DNA of 64,000 nt, from assembly GCA_002306815.1 (NCBI GenBank), contig DBTA01000037.1:4351-68350 (forward strand), given 5' to 3'. Below the pieces are notes generated by a model. It saw only the letters and a program-made list of their open reading frames with translations, was not told the DNA's origin and searched no databases. The position numbers and the translations under genes were made by a program. This DNA comes from Dehalococcoidia bacterium UBA1328. Its GTDB lineage: Bacteria > Chloroflexota > Dehalococcoidia > Lucifugimonadales > Lucifugimonadaceae. Of this stretch, positions 1 to 10,894 are shown in pieces. Positions within the stretch are counted from its first letter, which is position 1. Each line of letters opens with the position of its first letter.

Positions 1-12
1 CCCCCCCCCCCC
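1..12. repeat. poly-C tract at window edge
   Basis: Twelve C in a row form the window edge, so the true length is unknown. A second 12-C run lies at 50122-50133. Such runs are prone to sequencing and assembly error. Positions 13-108 hold no recognisable gene. Confidence 0.9.
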
Positions 13-108
13 TTCATCTCAAAGGACTGTAGCGTGTGCTGTGATTACGATCGAAATCCGCACGGAGATCGATCAAGCAATGAGAACGACTTCTCAAGGG
101 AACCCAAT

Positions 109-1113
109 ATGCGACTCGGATTCAACTTCATAAACGGAATTGGTGAAACTTCGCTCGATGATTTACTCCGTTTCGCGGCGCAATACGGTGCAACGGATGT
201 CATTTTGCAGTCATACACAGGCAAGGCAGCTCACGAGCGTTACACGGTCGTCCCTGGGGTTGAACGATGGGAGTTGGATGATCTCGTAGTAGTTCGGGAG
301 AAAGTCGAGTCGTATGGTCTGCACCTCGAAGCACTGGAGAACGTTCCGAGTGCGTTTTACGACAACATCATGCTTGGCGGTCCAAAGCGTGATGAGCAGA
401 TTGAAAACATGATCCATACCGTGCGGAATATCGCTCGGGCGGGCATTCCGGTTTTCGGCTACAACTGGATGCCATCAGGAGTTTGGCGAAATCCCGTAAA
501 TTCACCTCACAGAGCCGGAACCACAGTAACTGCCTACAATCATTCTCAACACGTCGACGAACCTCTAACGCATGGCCGCGTCTACACCGAAGAAGAGATG
601 TGGGATAACCTCGAATACTGGATCAAGATCATCACTCCGGTCGCCGAGGAAGAAGGTATTCGAATTGGAATTCACCCTGCCGATCCGCCGGTCTATTCAG
701 TTGGTGGCGTGCCAAGATTGCTCAACAGTTTTGACGCCTATAAGCGGCTTACCGAAATATTTGATTCGCCGTCCAACGCAATCGAGTTTTGCCAGGGGAC
801 TTTCTCAGAAATGGACGACGCTGCAGGAGAGGGTATTTACGACATGATCCGCTACTTCGGCGAGCGAAAAAAGATCCTCTAGGTTCACTTCCGCAATGTC
901 TCGAATGCGGGTGAGCCGTTCAAAGAAGAGTTCATAAACACGGGTCACGTCGACATGATTCGCTCTCTAAAAATTTACAAAGAGGTCGGATTCGACGGAG
1001 TGTTAGTCAACGATCATGTTCCGGTTACAACCGGAGATACCGAGTGGGGGCATCAAGGCCGAGCCTAGGCCAATGGCTATATTCAGGCGCTACTGGACGT
1101 ATTCGATAATTGA
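109..1113 (+). pseudogene. mannonate dehydratase-like (UxuA family), interrupted by two in-frame TAG codons
   Basis: Mannonate dehydratase removes water from D-mannonate to give 2-keto-3-deoxygluconate in hexuronate breakdown. The ATG at 109 follows an AAGGG Shine-Dalgarno and starts MRLGFNFINGIG; an upstream GTG at 34 adds only unconserved sequence. A TAG at 880-882 stops the frame, but the same frame continues with VHFRNVSNAGEPF and a VNDHVPVTT stretch matching the family's metal-binding C-terminal half. A second TAG follows at 1066-1068, then ANGYIQALLDVFDN and a TGA at 1111. In the family the first stop lies where an aromatic residue precedes VHFRNV, and the second in a GRA-Y-A-x-GY context, so both may be former Tyr codons. 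The N-terminal part has the GIHPADPP metal site. The family assignment is firm; functional status depends on whether the stops are real. Confidence 0.8.
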
Positions 1114-1451
1114 GTGATCTTTTCATTTGGCGATTAATTGAGTATCGACTTGATTTAGTAAGTGCAATTAGAACGCTCAAACTATTTCCTTACTAGCCTC
1201 AGAAACGTGCATGCGCGTAATGCGGCGCTGTAAAAATGAAATATCTCCTACCCTCATCTCGACCCAAGCAACAGCGTAGCGGAGGAATCTCAGACAGTCG
1301 TACTGAGCGGGATTTTCCTAGATTAGGCGATGCTGGCTGTCGTTGTTTTTCGTAATGGGCGTTGGGTAAGGGGTCAACGTATCAGATACCTACGCTAAGT
1401 AAAGAAAGATGATAGGTGAGGTGTTTTGAAGGCCAGCTGGTTCGTTGTTAG
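1114..1451. other. intergenic stretch without a gene
   Basis: No convincing coding frame. It holds a short hairpin near 1289-1307 (CTCAG and CTGAG arms around a 9-base loop) inside the phrase GCGTAGCGGAGGAATCTC. A related phrase, GCCTAGTGGAGGAATTTG, occurs near 25687, so this may be a worn copy of a dispersed intergenic element. It lies between convergent genes. Confidence 0.4.
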
Positions 1452-1784
1452 CTAGACGCCGGCTGTCGGTGGATTCTCGTCGGAGTGGCCTTCGTGATGT
1501 GCGGCGTCGTTGCGTGTGAATACACCGAGGTCTCGACCCTGATGGACGTGAATAACCAGATCATCGCGTTCGATTCCGACCGCATCAGTTAGATCCTGGT
1601 CGACCATTGAAATTAGTTCTTCAATGCTGTCCTGCGTTTGAGACTCGGATACAACCATCGTCCCGTGAACCAATCCCGTAATAAAATGGAGGTCGAGGCG
1701 ACCGATTGGCTTGCCGTCCTCAAGGATGGTGTAGCACTCACCGGTGGGGGTTCGAACCTCTCGTTCGAAGTAAAACTGTGACAT
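1452..1784 (-). CDS. hypothetical protein downstream of proA
   Basis: A 110-residue protein beginning MSQFYFEREVRTPTGECYTI. I do not recognise a family. It is soluble, acidic in the middle (SIEELISMVDQDLTDAVG) and ends in a His-rich, low-complexity tail (AAHHEGHSDENPP). The ATG at 1784 lies 6 bases past the proA stop, so it is probably the last gene of the proB-proA transcript. Its coding character is supported by operon position and by an open frame covering the whole gap to the intergenic region. Confidence 0.6.
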   Translation of the reverse strand: MSQFYFEREVRTPTGECYTILEDGKPIGRLDLHFITGLVHGTMVVSESQTQDSIEELISMVDQDLTDAVGIERDDLVIHVHQGRDLGVFTRNDAAHHEGHSDENPPTAGV

Positions 1785-1790
1785 AGAGAT

Positions 1791-3068
1791 CTACGTCCTC
1801 ACTTGACCGTCGCCCCGTACCTTCCACTTGTACGTGGTGATCTCTTTGAGACCCATAGGACCTCGAGCATGGAGCTTGTTGGTCGACACGGCAACTTCTG
1901 CACCCAGACCGAACTGAGCACCATCGTTGAAGTAAGTTGAAGTGTTTGCAAATACTGCGGCCGAATCAACTTCTGTCAGGAACCGTTCAGTGGTCTCAGA
2001 ATTCTCAGATACGATCGCTTCGGAGTGTTTCGACCCGTACTCTGCAATGTGCTCCATGGCGTCATCCATAGAGTCAACGATCTTTACTGAAGCAATGAGC
2101 GCGAGAAACTCCATCCCAAAGTCCTCGTCCTGTGCGGGAACTACTTTTGTTCCGCCGGCGAGGGCATCGAGAATACTCATTGCCCGACTATCAGCCCGTA
2201 GTTCAACATCTCGTATGCCAAGTTCGGTGGCGAGTTTAGGCAAGTACTCGCGTGCGACATTCTGGTGGACCAGCACGGTGTCCATTGCGTTGCAAACTGT
2301 TGGGCGTTGAGTCTTCGCGTTTACAACGATCTTTACCGCCTGATCAACGTTGGCTTCAGCATCGACGTATGTGTGACACACGCCCACTCCGCCCGTGATC
2401 GCTGGCATTTTGGCGTTTTGTCCTACGAAATATACGAGTTCGGCGCCACCGCGTGGGATCATAAGATCGATCAAGTCGTCCATTTCGAGCATTTCTTCAA
2501 CGATTGATCGGTCGGTTGTTTCGATGAACTGGACCGCTTCGCGTGAAATACCAACGCTTTCGATTGAATCCTTCACGATTCCCGCAAGTACGGTGTTGGT
2601 GGTGATGCACTCTTTGCCGCCCCTTAGGACCACACCGTTACCCGATTTGAGGCAGAGCGTTGCGATATCGATTGTGACGTTTGGTCGGCTTTCGTAAATC
2701 ACTCCGATCACGCCGAGCGGGACGCGAACTCTCTGAATGTTGAGTCCGTTCGGTCGAATACGTTCTTCCAGAACCTCGCCAATAGGATCCTCAAGCTCGG
2801 CTATGTCACGAGCAGCACCTGCCATTGCTTTTACCCTCAAATTGTTTAGGGTCATGCGATCCAACAGATGTAAATCCAGACCGTTTAGCGTCGCGACTTC
2901 AAGGTCTTGCTCGTTAGCCCTAAGGATCGACTGGCAATTCGATTCAATTGAGTCGGCAATCGCGACCAGAGCGGCGTTTTTAGCTTCGCTTGGAGTTGAA
3001 GCCAGCTGCCTGGCAGCCCTGTTCGCTGCTTTCATCTGATCTACTAGTGACTGAGTTGTGAGAGTCAT
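1791..3068 (-). CDS. proA: gamma-glutamyl phosphate reductase
   Basis: ProA reduces gamma-glutamyl phosphate with NADPH to glutamate-5-semialdehyde, the second step of proline synthesis. The protein has the aldehyde-dehydrogenase fold, with the catalytic-Cys motif RPTVCNAMDT, the RVPLGVIGVIYESRPNVT nucleotide-binding segment and the C-terminal RGPMGLKEITTYKW typical of ProA. I prefer the ATG at 3068, giving 425 residues close to the family length. The frame can be extended to a TTG at 3119, but the extra 17 residues are not ProA-like. It follows proB in one operon and should act with it on the labile acyl phosphate. Confidence 0.95.
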   Translation of the reverse strand: MTLTTQSLVDQMKAANRAARQLASTPSEAKNAALVAIADSIESNCQSILRANEQDLEVATLNGLDLHLLDRMTLNNLRVKAMAGAARDIAELEDPIGEVLEERIRPNGLNIQRVRVPLGVIGVIYESRPNVTIDIATLCLKSGNGVVLRGGKECITTNTVLAGIVKDSIESVGISREAVQFIETTDRSIVEEMLEMDDLIDLMIPRGGAELVYFVGQNAKMPAITGGVGVCHTYVDAEANVDQAVKIVVNAKTQRPTVCNAMDTVLVHQNVAREYLPKLATELGIRDVELRADSRAMSILDALAGGTKVVPAQDEDFGMEFLALIASVKIVDSMDDAMEHIAEYGSKHSEAIVSENSETTERFLTEVDSAAVFANTSTYFNDGAQFGLGAEVAVSTNKLHARGPMGLKEITTYKWKVRGDGQVRT

Positions 3069-3123
3069 CTGTTTCCGACTGTTTCGTGAAATTGATATTT
3101 GGTAATCGGTGTTGGCCAAGTAA

Positions 3124-4263
3124 CTAGGGGAGGGCGAGATTGTTGCGATGAATTACTTCTGCACCGTAGTAGTGACCTAGTAGTTCAGGAAGTGCCTTAG
3201 ATTTCGCGCCTTTTATTAGTTCAACATCTGAAGATGTATACGCCGCCAGCCCCCATCCAATCGTTGTGCCGTCGATTTCCGTAACTTCAATGATATCGCC
3301 CCGGCTGAATGTTCCGGAAACTGACACGATTCCGATGGGTAGGAGGCTGTTGCCGTTCTTTTTCAAGGCTTTAGATGCGCCGGCGTCCACGGCGACGCTT
3401 CCGCGGTGTTCTGACCGACCTGTAAGAATCCAGCGCTTTCGACTTTCTTTTCTCGAAACCCTCGAGATGAATCGGGTGCCGATTTGCTCGCCGTCGCAAA
3501 TAGACTCGATCACGTTTTCGATTTGCCCGGAAGCGATCACCATCGGAATTCCGGAATCCATCGCCAGTCGCGCAGCATCGAGCTTGCTCGCCATGCCACC
3601 ACTACCGCGCTGATCGTGTGGACCACGCGCAGCGTCTTCGATAGATTCATTGATCTCTTCAACGACAGGAATTAGTTCGGAGTTCGGGTCAATGTGAGGG
3701 TCGGTCTTGTGTAAACCGTCCATGTCACCTAGCAGAATCAGGAGATCGGCGTCTACCGTGTTTGCCACCATGGCAGACAACCGATCGTTGTCGCCGTAAA
3801 CCAACCCTGCCAACTCTTCAACTGCGACCACATCATTCTCGTTGAGTATTGGAATGGCGCCGATGGATAGCAGGGCGTCGAGCGTGTTACGGACATTCAG
3901 GTAACGTGAACGACTCTGCAGATCACCTCTAGAAATAAGCGCCTGAGCGACTTCAATTCCATGTTCAGCGAATAACTGCTCGAACGTCATCATTAGCTGA
4001 GGTTGTCCCAGAGCAGCAAGAGCCTGACGATATGCAACCGTACCACGCTGAAGCTTGCCTTTGCAGGGTGCACGCGAGAGAGATTCACGACCAGCCGCGA
4101 CTGCACCGGAGCTAACGACTAGAACTTCAACACCAGAATTTTTGATAGCTGCGATCTGGTCGAATATGCTACTGATCGTTTTGATATCAAGCGAGTCCTT
4201 CCCCCCTGTTAGCAGGGTGGTACCCAGTTTCACAACTATTCGGTTTGGTCGCTTGAAATTCAT
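3124..4263 (-). CDS. proB: glutamate 5-kinase with PUA domain
   Basis: ProB phosphorylates the gamma-carboxylate of glutamate, the committed and usually proline-inhibited step of proline synthesis. The 379-residue protein has the amino-acid-kinase fold (VVKLGTTLLTGG near the start, NENDVVAVEE and YGDNDRLSAMVA in the middle) and a C-terminal PUA domain from about residue 280, as in full-length bacterial ProB. The start is an ATG at 4263 with only a weak ribosome-binding site. It is the first gene of the proBA operon and is divergent from mfd across about 230 bases. Confidence 0.95.
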   Translation of the reverse strand: MNFKRPNRIVVKLGTTLLTGGKDSLDIKTISSIFDQIAAIKNSGVEVLVVSSGAVAAGRESLSRAPCKGKLQRGTVAYRQALAALGQPQLMMTFEQLFAEHGIEVAQALISRGDLQSRSRYLNVRNTLDALLSIGAIPILNENDVVAVEELAGLVYGDNDRLSAMVANTVDADLLILLGDMDGLHKTDPHIDPNSELIPVVEEINESIEDAARGPHDQRGSGGMASKLDAARLAMDSGIPMVIASGQIENVIESICDGEQIGTRFISRVSRKESRKRWILTGRSEHRGSVAVDAGASKALKKNGNSLLPIGIVSVSGTFSRGDIIEVTEIDGTTIGWGLAAYTSSDVELIKGAKSKALPELLGHYYGAEVIHRNNLALP

Positions 4264-4491
4264 ATCTACTGATTGTTATCGATTATCCGACCATATGCCC
4301 AATACTCGCCAAAATTTGTAATGGTTATTTTGTAACGTAGTCGCCCCTCAGTGCTAGCATGGAATTACACCAAGGTCACCGGATTTTGTCCGATGGTCCT
4401 TTAGCTGCGTGAGTTAGGTGTTGACCTCACATGGTTTCACCGTACGGCATGTCAAGTTCACGTGGTACCCACAAAACGGGGTTTCATCCGA
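4264..4491. promoter_or_regulatory. divergent proB / mfd promoter region
   Basis: The space between two divergent operons must contain both promoters. On the minus strand a TTGGCG about 19 bases before a GATAAT is a candidate proB promoter. For mfd a TTGACC lies near 4421. These are by-eye matches only. Confidence 0.35.
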
Positions 4492-7400
4492 ATGAGCCTG
4501 TCGGGGTTGCTCCCGCTGCTTGGTGAAACTGAGCAGTTTGCGGCGCTACTAAATATTCTTCGTGCTCCACGAGCACGTGTTTCAGTGATAGCACCAGACC
4601 CTGCCACCGAATGTACGGTGGCGACACTCTGGCGTGAGTCTGGCGCGCCCGTTTTCGTTCTGACTCCGAATCCTGAGTCGGCTCGCAAACTACATGATCG
4701 CCTGTTTACGTGGCTGGGCGACGATGCGCCGATCTTCCACTTTTCCGAGTCGGAAGACATCCCATTTGAGCGTTACGTTCCAGATCATGGAGCAAGTCAC
4801 AACCGCTTGAGAGCTCTCGCCGCGATGCGCGGAGAGGTGGAGGGTGCAAAGCAGCCTCTCGTCATTTGTTCAGTCAATGCAGCGTCTCAGGCGACTCTTG
4901 AACGTCCAGTTTTCGACTCATCGATACGCGTTCTAAGCGTTCGCGATCGAATCAAGCTCGGCCCGCTAATCAAACAGTGGGTCGAAATGGGCTATATTCA
5001 CGAACCGACTGTGGAGATTCCAGGGACATTCTCCAGACGGGGCGGGATCCTCGATATATTCCCCGTTTCGCTGGAACGACCTGTTCGAATCGAGTTGTTC
5101 GATGATGAAATTGACAGCATCCGACTCTTCGATCCTGGTACCCAGCGGTCTGCCGGCAAAGTTAAATCAGTAACTATCCCTCCGGCTCTTGAAACCCTGC
5201 CACGGCTCGCGGATCAGGATCGAGTGCAAGAACAGCTCGGCAAGATGGATCTGATTGGTACTTCCGAAGAGGCACAACGCCGTATTCCTTCGGAACTTAG
5301 TCATGCGCTGGCTGGAGAAGTTCTCGACGAAATATCGTTCTATGCCGGTTTCTTTAACCTCGGAACAGTCTTTGACTACCTGCCCGCCGAAAGTCTGATG
5401 GTTGTGCTTCGACCGGCGTCGATTGAAGAGACTGCACGATCACAAGATCACCGGATGGTCACCCTCCGTGAAACCAAAGAGAAGCGCGGCGATGTCCCGA
5501 TTGGCTTCGCTCAACCTCATGTTGAGTGGGGATTCATTTCTGATGCAATATATGCTCGACCGAAGAGCGTTACTCTCTCCCCATGGGGTATAGATTCAGA
5601 AATCCCGGGCGGTTCGATGGCACTGCCACTTAAGCTCCCGGCACTGTTGAGTGGAGGTGTGGAAACCGCGCTCGAGGTGGTCCGAAACGGTATCCCTGAG
5701 AAGAAGCGTACGGTCGTTATAACGAACCACGCACAGCGATTCCACGAGCTTGCTGAAGAAGTCGGAATTGAGACTCACCTTGTCAGGAAAATTGCTACGG
5801 CACCGGAACCTGGCGAAATTCACATTGTCACCGGCCATCTCTTTACCGGATTCTCGATTGAGGCGCCAGACGGAACCGAGGTTTCGATTCTTGGCGACGC
5901 TGAAGTATTTGGTATTCAGAAAGAGCGACGGCGCGTACGAAAGCGACCGATACGAACAGGACCCGCACTCGAGCAACTCAAGCCTGACTCGTTTGTAGTT
6001 CATGTTGAACACGGTGTTGCCCAGTTCGTTGGCACCGAAGTCATGGGTAGCGAGGGGCAGGAATACCTGGTTCTCAAATACGCCGAAGACGACAAGCTTT
6101 ATGTCCCCACTGAGCACTTAGATCGGATTCAGCTGTATCACGGGACTGTCGATACTGCGCCAAAACTTACAAGGCTAGGCACTCAGGAATGGAGCAAGGC
6201 AAGGGCTCGGGCAAAGAAAGCAACCGAGCAGCTTGCTGGCGAGCTGATCGCTTTATATGCATCAAGACAAGTTGCGACAGGGTTCGCAGCTACGCCAGAC
6301 ACACCGTGGCAGGACTCGCTCGAAGCAAGCTTCCCGTTCGAAGAAACACCAGACCAGCTTTCGACTATTGAAGCGGTTAAAGCTGATATGGAGTCTCCGC
6401 ATCCTATGGACCGTCTGGTCTGTGGTGACGTGGGATACGGAAAGACGGAAATTGCATTAAGGGCTGCCTTCAAGGCTGTTCAGTCGGGTCGGCAGGTCGC
6501 GATCCTCGTTCCGACCACCGTGCTAGCCCAACAGCACCTCGAAACGTTCGAGGAACGGTTAGGACCATTCCCTGCGAAGGTCGATATGCTCTCGCGATTC
6601 CGCTCTGAAAGGCAGCAGAAGGCGACAGTTCGGGGTGTTGGCGATGGCAGTGTGGATATCGTTATTGGTACTCATCGACTGCTCCAAAAAGATGTCAGAT
6701 TTAAAGACCTCGGACTGGTGATCATCGACGAAGAGCACAAGTTCGGAGTTTCCCATAAAGAACGGTTAAAACGATTGCGTACTCAGGTTGATGTGATGAC
6801 CCTGAGCGCAACTCCTATTCCTCGAACTCTACACATGTCGCTTGCCGGTGTTCGCGACATGAGCACGATCGATACTCCGCCGGAAGAGCGGCTGCCGATC
6901 AGGACCTACGTGTCGGAAGAAAGTGATGACCTGACCAGAGAGGCGATCCTGCGAGAACTAGACCGTGGTGGTCAGGTGTTCTATCTGCACAACCGGGTGA
7001 AAGACATTGAACTAATCGGCGCCAAGATTCAAAAGCTTGTCCCGGAAGCGACCATGCAGATCGGTCATGGTCAAATGGCGGAAGACGAGCTTGAGAAAGT
7101 GATGGCGGCATTCGACCGTCACGAGTTCGACGTTCTCTTATGCACCACGATTATCGAGTCCGGCGTCGACTTGCCAAACGCCAACACGCTAATCGTTGAT
7201 CGAGCGGACATGTTCGGTCTTTCGCAGCTCTACCAGATCCGAGGTCGAATTGGTCGCGGAACAAACCGTGCTTATGCCTATCTGATGGTCCCGCGGGCGA
7301 AATCTCTCACTGAACAGGCGGAGCAGCGGCTGAACACGATTCTCGCCGCAACAGAACTCGGTGCAGGATTCCAGGTTGCATTGCGTGACCTGGAGATTCG

Positions 7401-8061
7401 CGGAATTGGAAACCTGCTTGGATCAGAGCAGTCAGGACAGATTTCCGCGATTGGTTTTGACCTCTATTCGAAACTGCTTGCTGAAGCGGTACGACAATTG
7501 AAAGAAGCCGAAGACGGCAATGAATCCGTTGAACCGGGAGCGCTAGAGTTCTCCACGGTCCGAGTAGATATTGGAATAGATGCAAGAATTCCAGATAGCT
7601 ACATCGAGGATCTGGCTCAGCGCCTCTCGATTTATCAGCGCATAGCAAGGATGACCACCGAAGCAGAGATAGATGACATCGACGAAGAGATTCGCGATCG
7701 ATTTGGTCCTATGCCGACCCACGTAAAGCTTCTAATGAAGTCGAGCAGAATGCGGGTGATGGCTGAAGCAGTTGGTGTTGAACTAATTAGCGCTCGGGAG
7801 TCACGAGCGACGCTTTCTCTGAAAGAACCCACTGGTGGTGCTCGGGCGCCGCTGCAAAAGCAGCTTGGAAATGGCGTGGATGTTGGTCACATGCAAATCC
7901 GGGTTGATATTGATCGTGATGATCCCGACTGGATCGACGAGCTTATGGCCGTTATAGAGCAGCTAAAAATGTTTCAGGAACGGATGATCAAAATGATGGA
8001 AGTCGCAATGGCTGCCGGCTCAGGTGATGCCGACGCTTCATCCCCGATGAGCGCCGGTTAG
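4492..8061 (+). CDS. mfd: transcription-repair coupling factor
   Basis: Mfd removes RNA polymerase stalled at DNA lesions and recruits UvrA. The protein has about 1189 residues, normal for the family. An N-terminal UvrB-like region is followed by the polymerase-interacting domain near residue 500 ([13 protein letters not shown]) and then the RecG-like motor: Walker [10 protein letters not shown] near 645, Walker B DEEH near 746, [12 protein letters not shown], and GRIGRG near 918. The C-terminal TRCF domain is complete. I use the ATG at 4492 ([12 protein letters not shown]); a GTG at 4462 in the same frame is the alternative. The long antisense frames inside it are shadows. Confidence 0.97.
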   Translation: MSLSGLLPLLGETEQFAALLNILRAPRARVSVIAPDPATECTVATLWRESGAPVFVLTPNPESARKLHDRLFTWLGDDAPIFHFSESEDIPFERYVPDHGASHNRLRALAAMRGEVEGAKQPLVICSVNAASQATLERPVFDSSIRVLSVRDRIKLGPLIKQWVEMGYIHEPTVEIPGTFSRRGGILDIFPVSLERPVRIELFDDEIDSIRLFDPGTQRSAGKVKSVTIPPALETLPRLADQDRVQEQLGKMDLIGTSEEAQRRIPSELSHALAGEVLDEISFYAGFFNLGTVFDYLPAESLMVVLRPASIEETARSQDHRMVTLRETKEKRGDVPIGFAQPHVEWGFISDAIYARPKSVTLSPWGIDSEIPGGSMALPLKLPALLSGGVETALEVVRNGIPEKKRTVVITNHAQRFHELAEEVGIETHLVRKIATAPEPGEIHIVTGHLFTGFSIEAPDGTEVSILGDAEVFGIQKERRRVRKRPIRTGPALEQLKPDSFVVHVEHGVAQFVGTEVMGSEGQEYLVLKYAEDDKLYVPTEHLDRIQLYHGTVDTAPKLTRLGTQEWSKARARAKKATEQLAGELIALYASRQVATGFAATPDTPWQDSLEASFPFEETPDQLSTIEAVKADMESPHPMDRLVCGDVGYGKTEIALRAAFKAVQSGRQVAILVPTTVLAQQHLETFEERLGPFPAKVDMLSRFRSERQQKATVRGVGDGSVDIVIGTHRLLQKDVRFKDLGLVIIDEEHKFGVSHKERLKRLRTQVDVMTLSATPIPRTLHMSLAGVRDMSTIDTPPEERLPIRTYVSEESDDLTREAILRELDRGGQVFYLHNRVKDIELIGAKIQKLVPEATMQIGHGQMAEDELEKVMAAFDRHEFDVLLCTTIIESGVDLPNANTLIVDRADMFGLSQLYQIRGRIGRGTNRAYAYLMVPRAKSLTEQAEQRLNTILAATELGAGFQVALRDLEIRGIGNLLGSEQSGQISAIGFDLYSKLLAEAVRQLKEAEDGNESVEPGALEFSTVRVDIGIDARIPDSYIEDLAQRLSIYQRIARMTTEAEIDDIDEEIRDRFGPMPTHVKLLMKSSRMRVMAEAVGVELISARESRATLSLKEPTGGARAPLQKQLGNGVDVGHMQIRVDIDRDDPDWIDELMAVIEQLKMFQERMIKMMEVAMAAGSGDADASSPMSAG

Positions 8062-8204
8062 AGAAACTATTTCCAGCCGAAATGTTGTGAAATAACTCCA
8101 ACCTGTGGTGTCAGTAAGTCCTGTTGTTACGGTGCGCTTCATGTACCCTGCGGCTTGCAATTGAGTTGCTTGGGTGAGCAGCCAGCAGTTGCTGGGGAGC
8201 TGAT

Positions 8205-9098
8205 ATGGGCGCGAAGAAGCCATCGACACCAGAAATCACAATCATTGGGTGCGGTACTCCGACTCCCTTGCCCGATCGTTTCGGATCTTCTTATGTGGTT
8301 CAAATCGGTGACGAAAAGCTATTGTTCGACTGCGGTCCGGCTACAACCTGGAAACTGGCGCGTAATGGAATTTCAACAACGGAAATCAACGATGTCTTTT
8401 TCACGCATCATCACTTCGACCATGACGCGGACTTCCCGACATTCATCCTGACACGTTGGGATCAAATGGTTCCCAGGGATAAAACACTCAACGTGTACGG
8501 CCCAAAACTCACTGAAGAGTTCACGAACGGAATTCTCGACGAAGACACAGGGCTGTTTGCGCACGACTGGATCGCCAGAGTCAACCACCCCGCATCGCAA
8601 ATAACGTTCCAGGATCGTGGCGGTGAGTTGCCGCGACAGAAACCGGATGTGAACCCTCGCAACTTGGGACCGGGACGCATCAAAAAGGGATCGTCGTGGG
8701 AGGTCACGGCTGCACCTGCGGATCACGTGCAGCCCTACCTGGATTCACTCGCTTACCGGATCGACACTGCAGATGGTTCGGTGGTTCTCACGGGAGACAC
8801 AGCTCCGTGTAACACGGTGACCGATCTCGCGCGAGGTGCCGACGTGCTAATGATGATGTGCTGGGAGACTCATGATCGTATGGACGGCAATCCACACGGC
8901 GATGCTTCATCGTCGGTGCTTGGTGCCGCTGAAACAGCTGCTGAGGCAGGAGTTAAGCAACTCGTGATGGTGCACATTGGAGCACGACTCACGACTGCCG
9001 AAATGAAGGCGCCGCGGGAAATCGAAGCGGCACAGGCGTGGAATGGTCGGCTGGTATGGGGTGATGAGGGCATGAAAGTGCCGTGGCCTGAGGATTAG
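8205..9098 (+). CDS. RNase Z-like metallo-beta-lactamase fold hydrolase
   Basis: A 297-residue metallo-hydrolase starting at an ATG after a GGGGAG ribosome-binding site. The N-terminus ITIIGCGTPTPLPDRFGSS is followed by the two-metal motif FFTHHHFDHDADF; later ligands fit PADHVQPY and LTGDTAPC. The layout is that of the RNase Z/arylsulfatase-like MBL group, but the long exosite insertion of tRNase Z is not obvious, so tRNA maturation cannot be claimed. The substrate is unknown. A close paralog sits on the other strand at 36540-37469 with the same motif order. It is followed after 45 bases by an S15-type hydrolase, possibly in one transcript. Confidence 0.85.
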   Translation: MGAKKPSTPEITIIGCGTPTPLPDRFGSSYVVQIGDEKLLFDCGPATTWKLARNGISTTEINDVFFTHHHFDHDADFPTFILTRWDQMVPRDKTLNVYGPKLTEEFTNGILDEDTGLFAHDWIARVNHPASQITFQDRGGELPRQKPDVNPRNLGPGRIKKGSSWEVTAAPADHVQPYLDSLAYRIDTADGSVVLTGDTAPCNTVTDLARGADVLMMMCWETHDRMDGNPHGDASSSVLGAAETAAEAGVKQLVMVHIGARLTTAEMKAPREIEAAQAWNGRLVWGDEGMKVPWPED

Positions 9099-9143
9099 AT
9101 AGCTGTCTTTATTGCCAAGTCTCTGAGTCCCCACACCAACGAA

Positions 9144-10883
9144 ATGACCACATCCAGCAAGAAATATCCGCACACTACACCGCACGAAGTCACGGTTGAA
9201 AGCAATCTCGAAATGGTTGCTCGAGACGGAGTGATTTTGCGCTCCGACATATACCACCCGTCAGACGGTAATAAATATCCGGCTTTGGTCTGTAGAACGC
9301 CGTACCAGAAGCTAACACCGCGTTATGTTGAGACTGCCACTGATCTTGCTTCGAGAGGTTACTGCGTGGTAATGCAAGATTTCCGAGGTCGATACGCTTC
9401 TGACGGCGACTACGAGTGGATGTGGCGGGAGCGAACTGAGACACACGACACCGAAGACGGCTACGACACGATCGAGTGGGCCGCTCGACTTGAATGGAGC
9501 GACGGACGCGTGGGCACATGGGGACACTCAAATGCCAGTTGGGCGATTTGGATGATGTTGGATTCTCAGCCACCAAGCCTGGCATCGACTCTAGCCAGTG
9601 GTATTTCTCAAAACATTCTGGATATCAACTTCGGAATCTTTGAAACGGGTCGCCGACTCGAGTGGACGTACATGATGGCAGCCGACATGCGCCGAAGGGC
9701 GGAAGACACCGATGGGGCGACCACACCTGGCGAGGCAACGAAGCGATGGAACCAGGTTGAACGAGGCAAGTACATGTGGTGGTTGCCGTTAGGTGATATC
9801 CCGAGTTCAGTGTTTTCCGAACTTGATCCTCAGCTTCAGGCGTACCACCGTGCCCAGAACAAAGAATTCCAGCACTTCGGTGACATTCACCCAAAGGTTC
9901 AAACTCCGATTTATCAGATCACCGGTTGGTGGGATCGACTGATTGGCACGATCGATCACTATGAGGGACTCATCACGAATGGCCCCGAAGCTCTTCGAGA
10001 CAAACACCGCTTGATCATTGGTCCCTGGGGGCACGATGCTACTCAGTTCACTGGAAAGATAGGTCCGGTCGACTATGGCCCAAAAGCTGAGACGACCTAC
10101 GCCGACCTGATTGCTAGATGGTATGACTTCGATATCAAGGGCGTTGAAAACGGTCTCGCTGATGAGGATCCTGTCCAAATGTGGGTCCTTGGTGAAGACG
10201 AGTGGCGTGGTGAAAACGAATGGCCATTGGCGAGAACGGAGTACACGCCGTTCTATCTCCATTCCCATGGCAGTGCCAACACTGTTGGCGGAGACGGTTC
10301 GCTTTCGACTGATGCACCTTCAGATGGCGAATCTGAAAAGGACCAGTACACCTATGATCCGCGTGATCCGGTAATGAGCCTGATGAGGTCCGACTCCCAA
10401 GCGGCTCCGGTTGACCAGTCCCCACACGATCATCGTGAAGACATCCTAGTTTACGACTTCCGGGTTTTCGATTCGGAAATAGAAATCACTGGACCCGTGT
10501 CGTTGAAGCTCTGGGCAAAAACTGACGGACCAGATACTGACTGGACTGCGAAGCTCTCAGTTGTCTATGAGGATGAGCTGGCGGTGAACCTGACGTACGG
10601 AATCATGAGAGCGCAATACCGCCATGATTATGCGAATCCGACGCTACTGGAGCCCGGTGAAATTGCTCAATATACGATCAAGCTCAACCCGATTGGGTGC
10701 TTGTTCAAACCAGGTCAAAAGCTCCGGTTGTCGGTTTCCAGCTCGGACTTTCCGAATTTCGACCGCAATCACAACACGGGCAAGGATTACTGGTCGGATG
10801 CCGAATTGAGAGTCGCTCATCAAACAGTGTTCCACTCGCCGGAGTATCCCTCGCATCTCGTATTGCCCGTTATTCCGCGTTAG
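9144..10883 (+). CDS. CocE/NonD-type hydrolase, X-Pro dipeptidyl-peptidase S15 family
   Basis: A 579-residue alpha/beta hydrolase. The N-terminal signature VARDGVILRSDIYHPS is typical of the CocE/S15 group. The nucleophile is the Ser in TWGHSNASWAIW near residue 129, a variant of the usual G-x-S-Y-x-G elbow. IIGPWGH near residue 295 and a C-terminal jelly-roll domain (EITGPVSLKLWAK; LFKPGQKLRLSVSSSDFP) complete the family architecture. Members hydrolyse esters or amides such as cocaine, glutaryl-7-ACA or X-Pro peptides; the substrate here cannot be read. No signal peptide is seen, so it is probably cytoplasmic. Confidence 0.9.
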   Translation: MTTSSKKYPHTTPHEVTVESNLEMVARDGVILRSDIYHPSDGNKYPALVCRTPYQKLTPRYVETATDLASRGYCVVMQDFRGRYASDGDYEWMWRERTETHDTEDGYDTIEWAARLEWSDGRVGTWGHSNASWAIWMMLDSQPPSLASTLASGISQNILDINFGIFETGRRLEWTYMMAADMRRRAEDTDGATTPGEATKRWNQVERGKYMWWLPLGDIPSSVFSELDPQLQAYHRAQNKEFQHFGDIHPKVQTPIYQITGWWDRLIGTIDHYEGLITNGPEALRDKHRLIIGPWGHDATQFTGKIGPVDYGPKAETTYADLIARWYDFDIKGVENGLADEDPVQMWVLGEDEWRGENEWPLARTEYTPFYLHSHGSANTVGGDGSLSTDAPSDGESEKDQYTYDPRDPVMSLMRSDSQAAPVDQSPHDHREDILVYDFRVFDSEIEITGPVSLKLWAKTDGPDTDWTAKLSVVYEDELAVNLTYGIMRAQYRHDYANPTLLEPGEIAQYTIKLNPIGCLFKPGQKLRLSVSSSDFPNFDRNHNTGKDYWSDAELRVAHQTVFHSPEYPSHLVLPVIPR

Positions 10884-10894
10884 AAAACGAGCGT

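Noticed and set aside
5596..6117. 173-codon minus-strand frame inside mfd
   Set aside because: It lies fully antisense to a strongly conserved mfd region and has no recognisable family.
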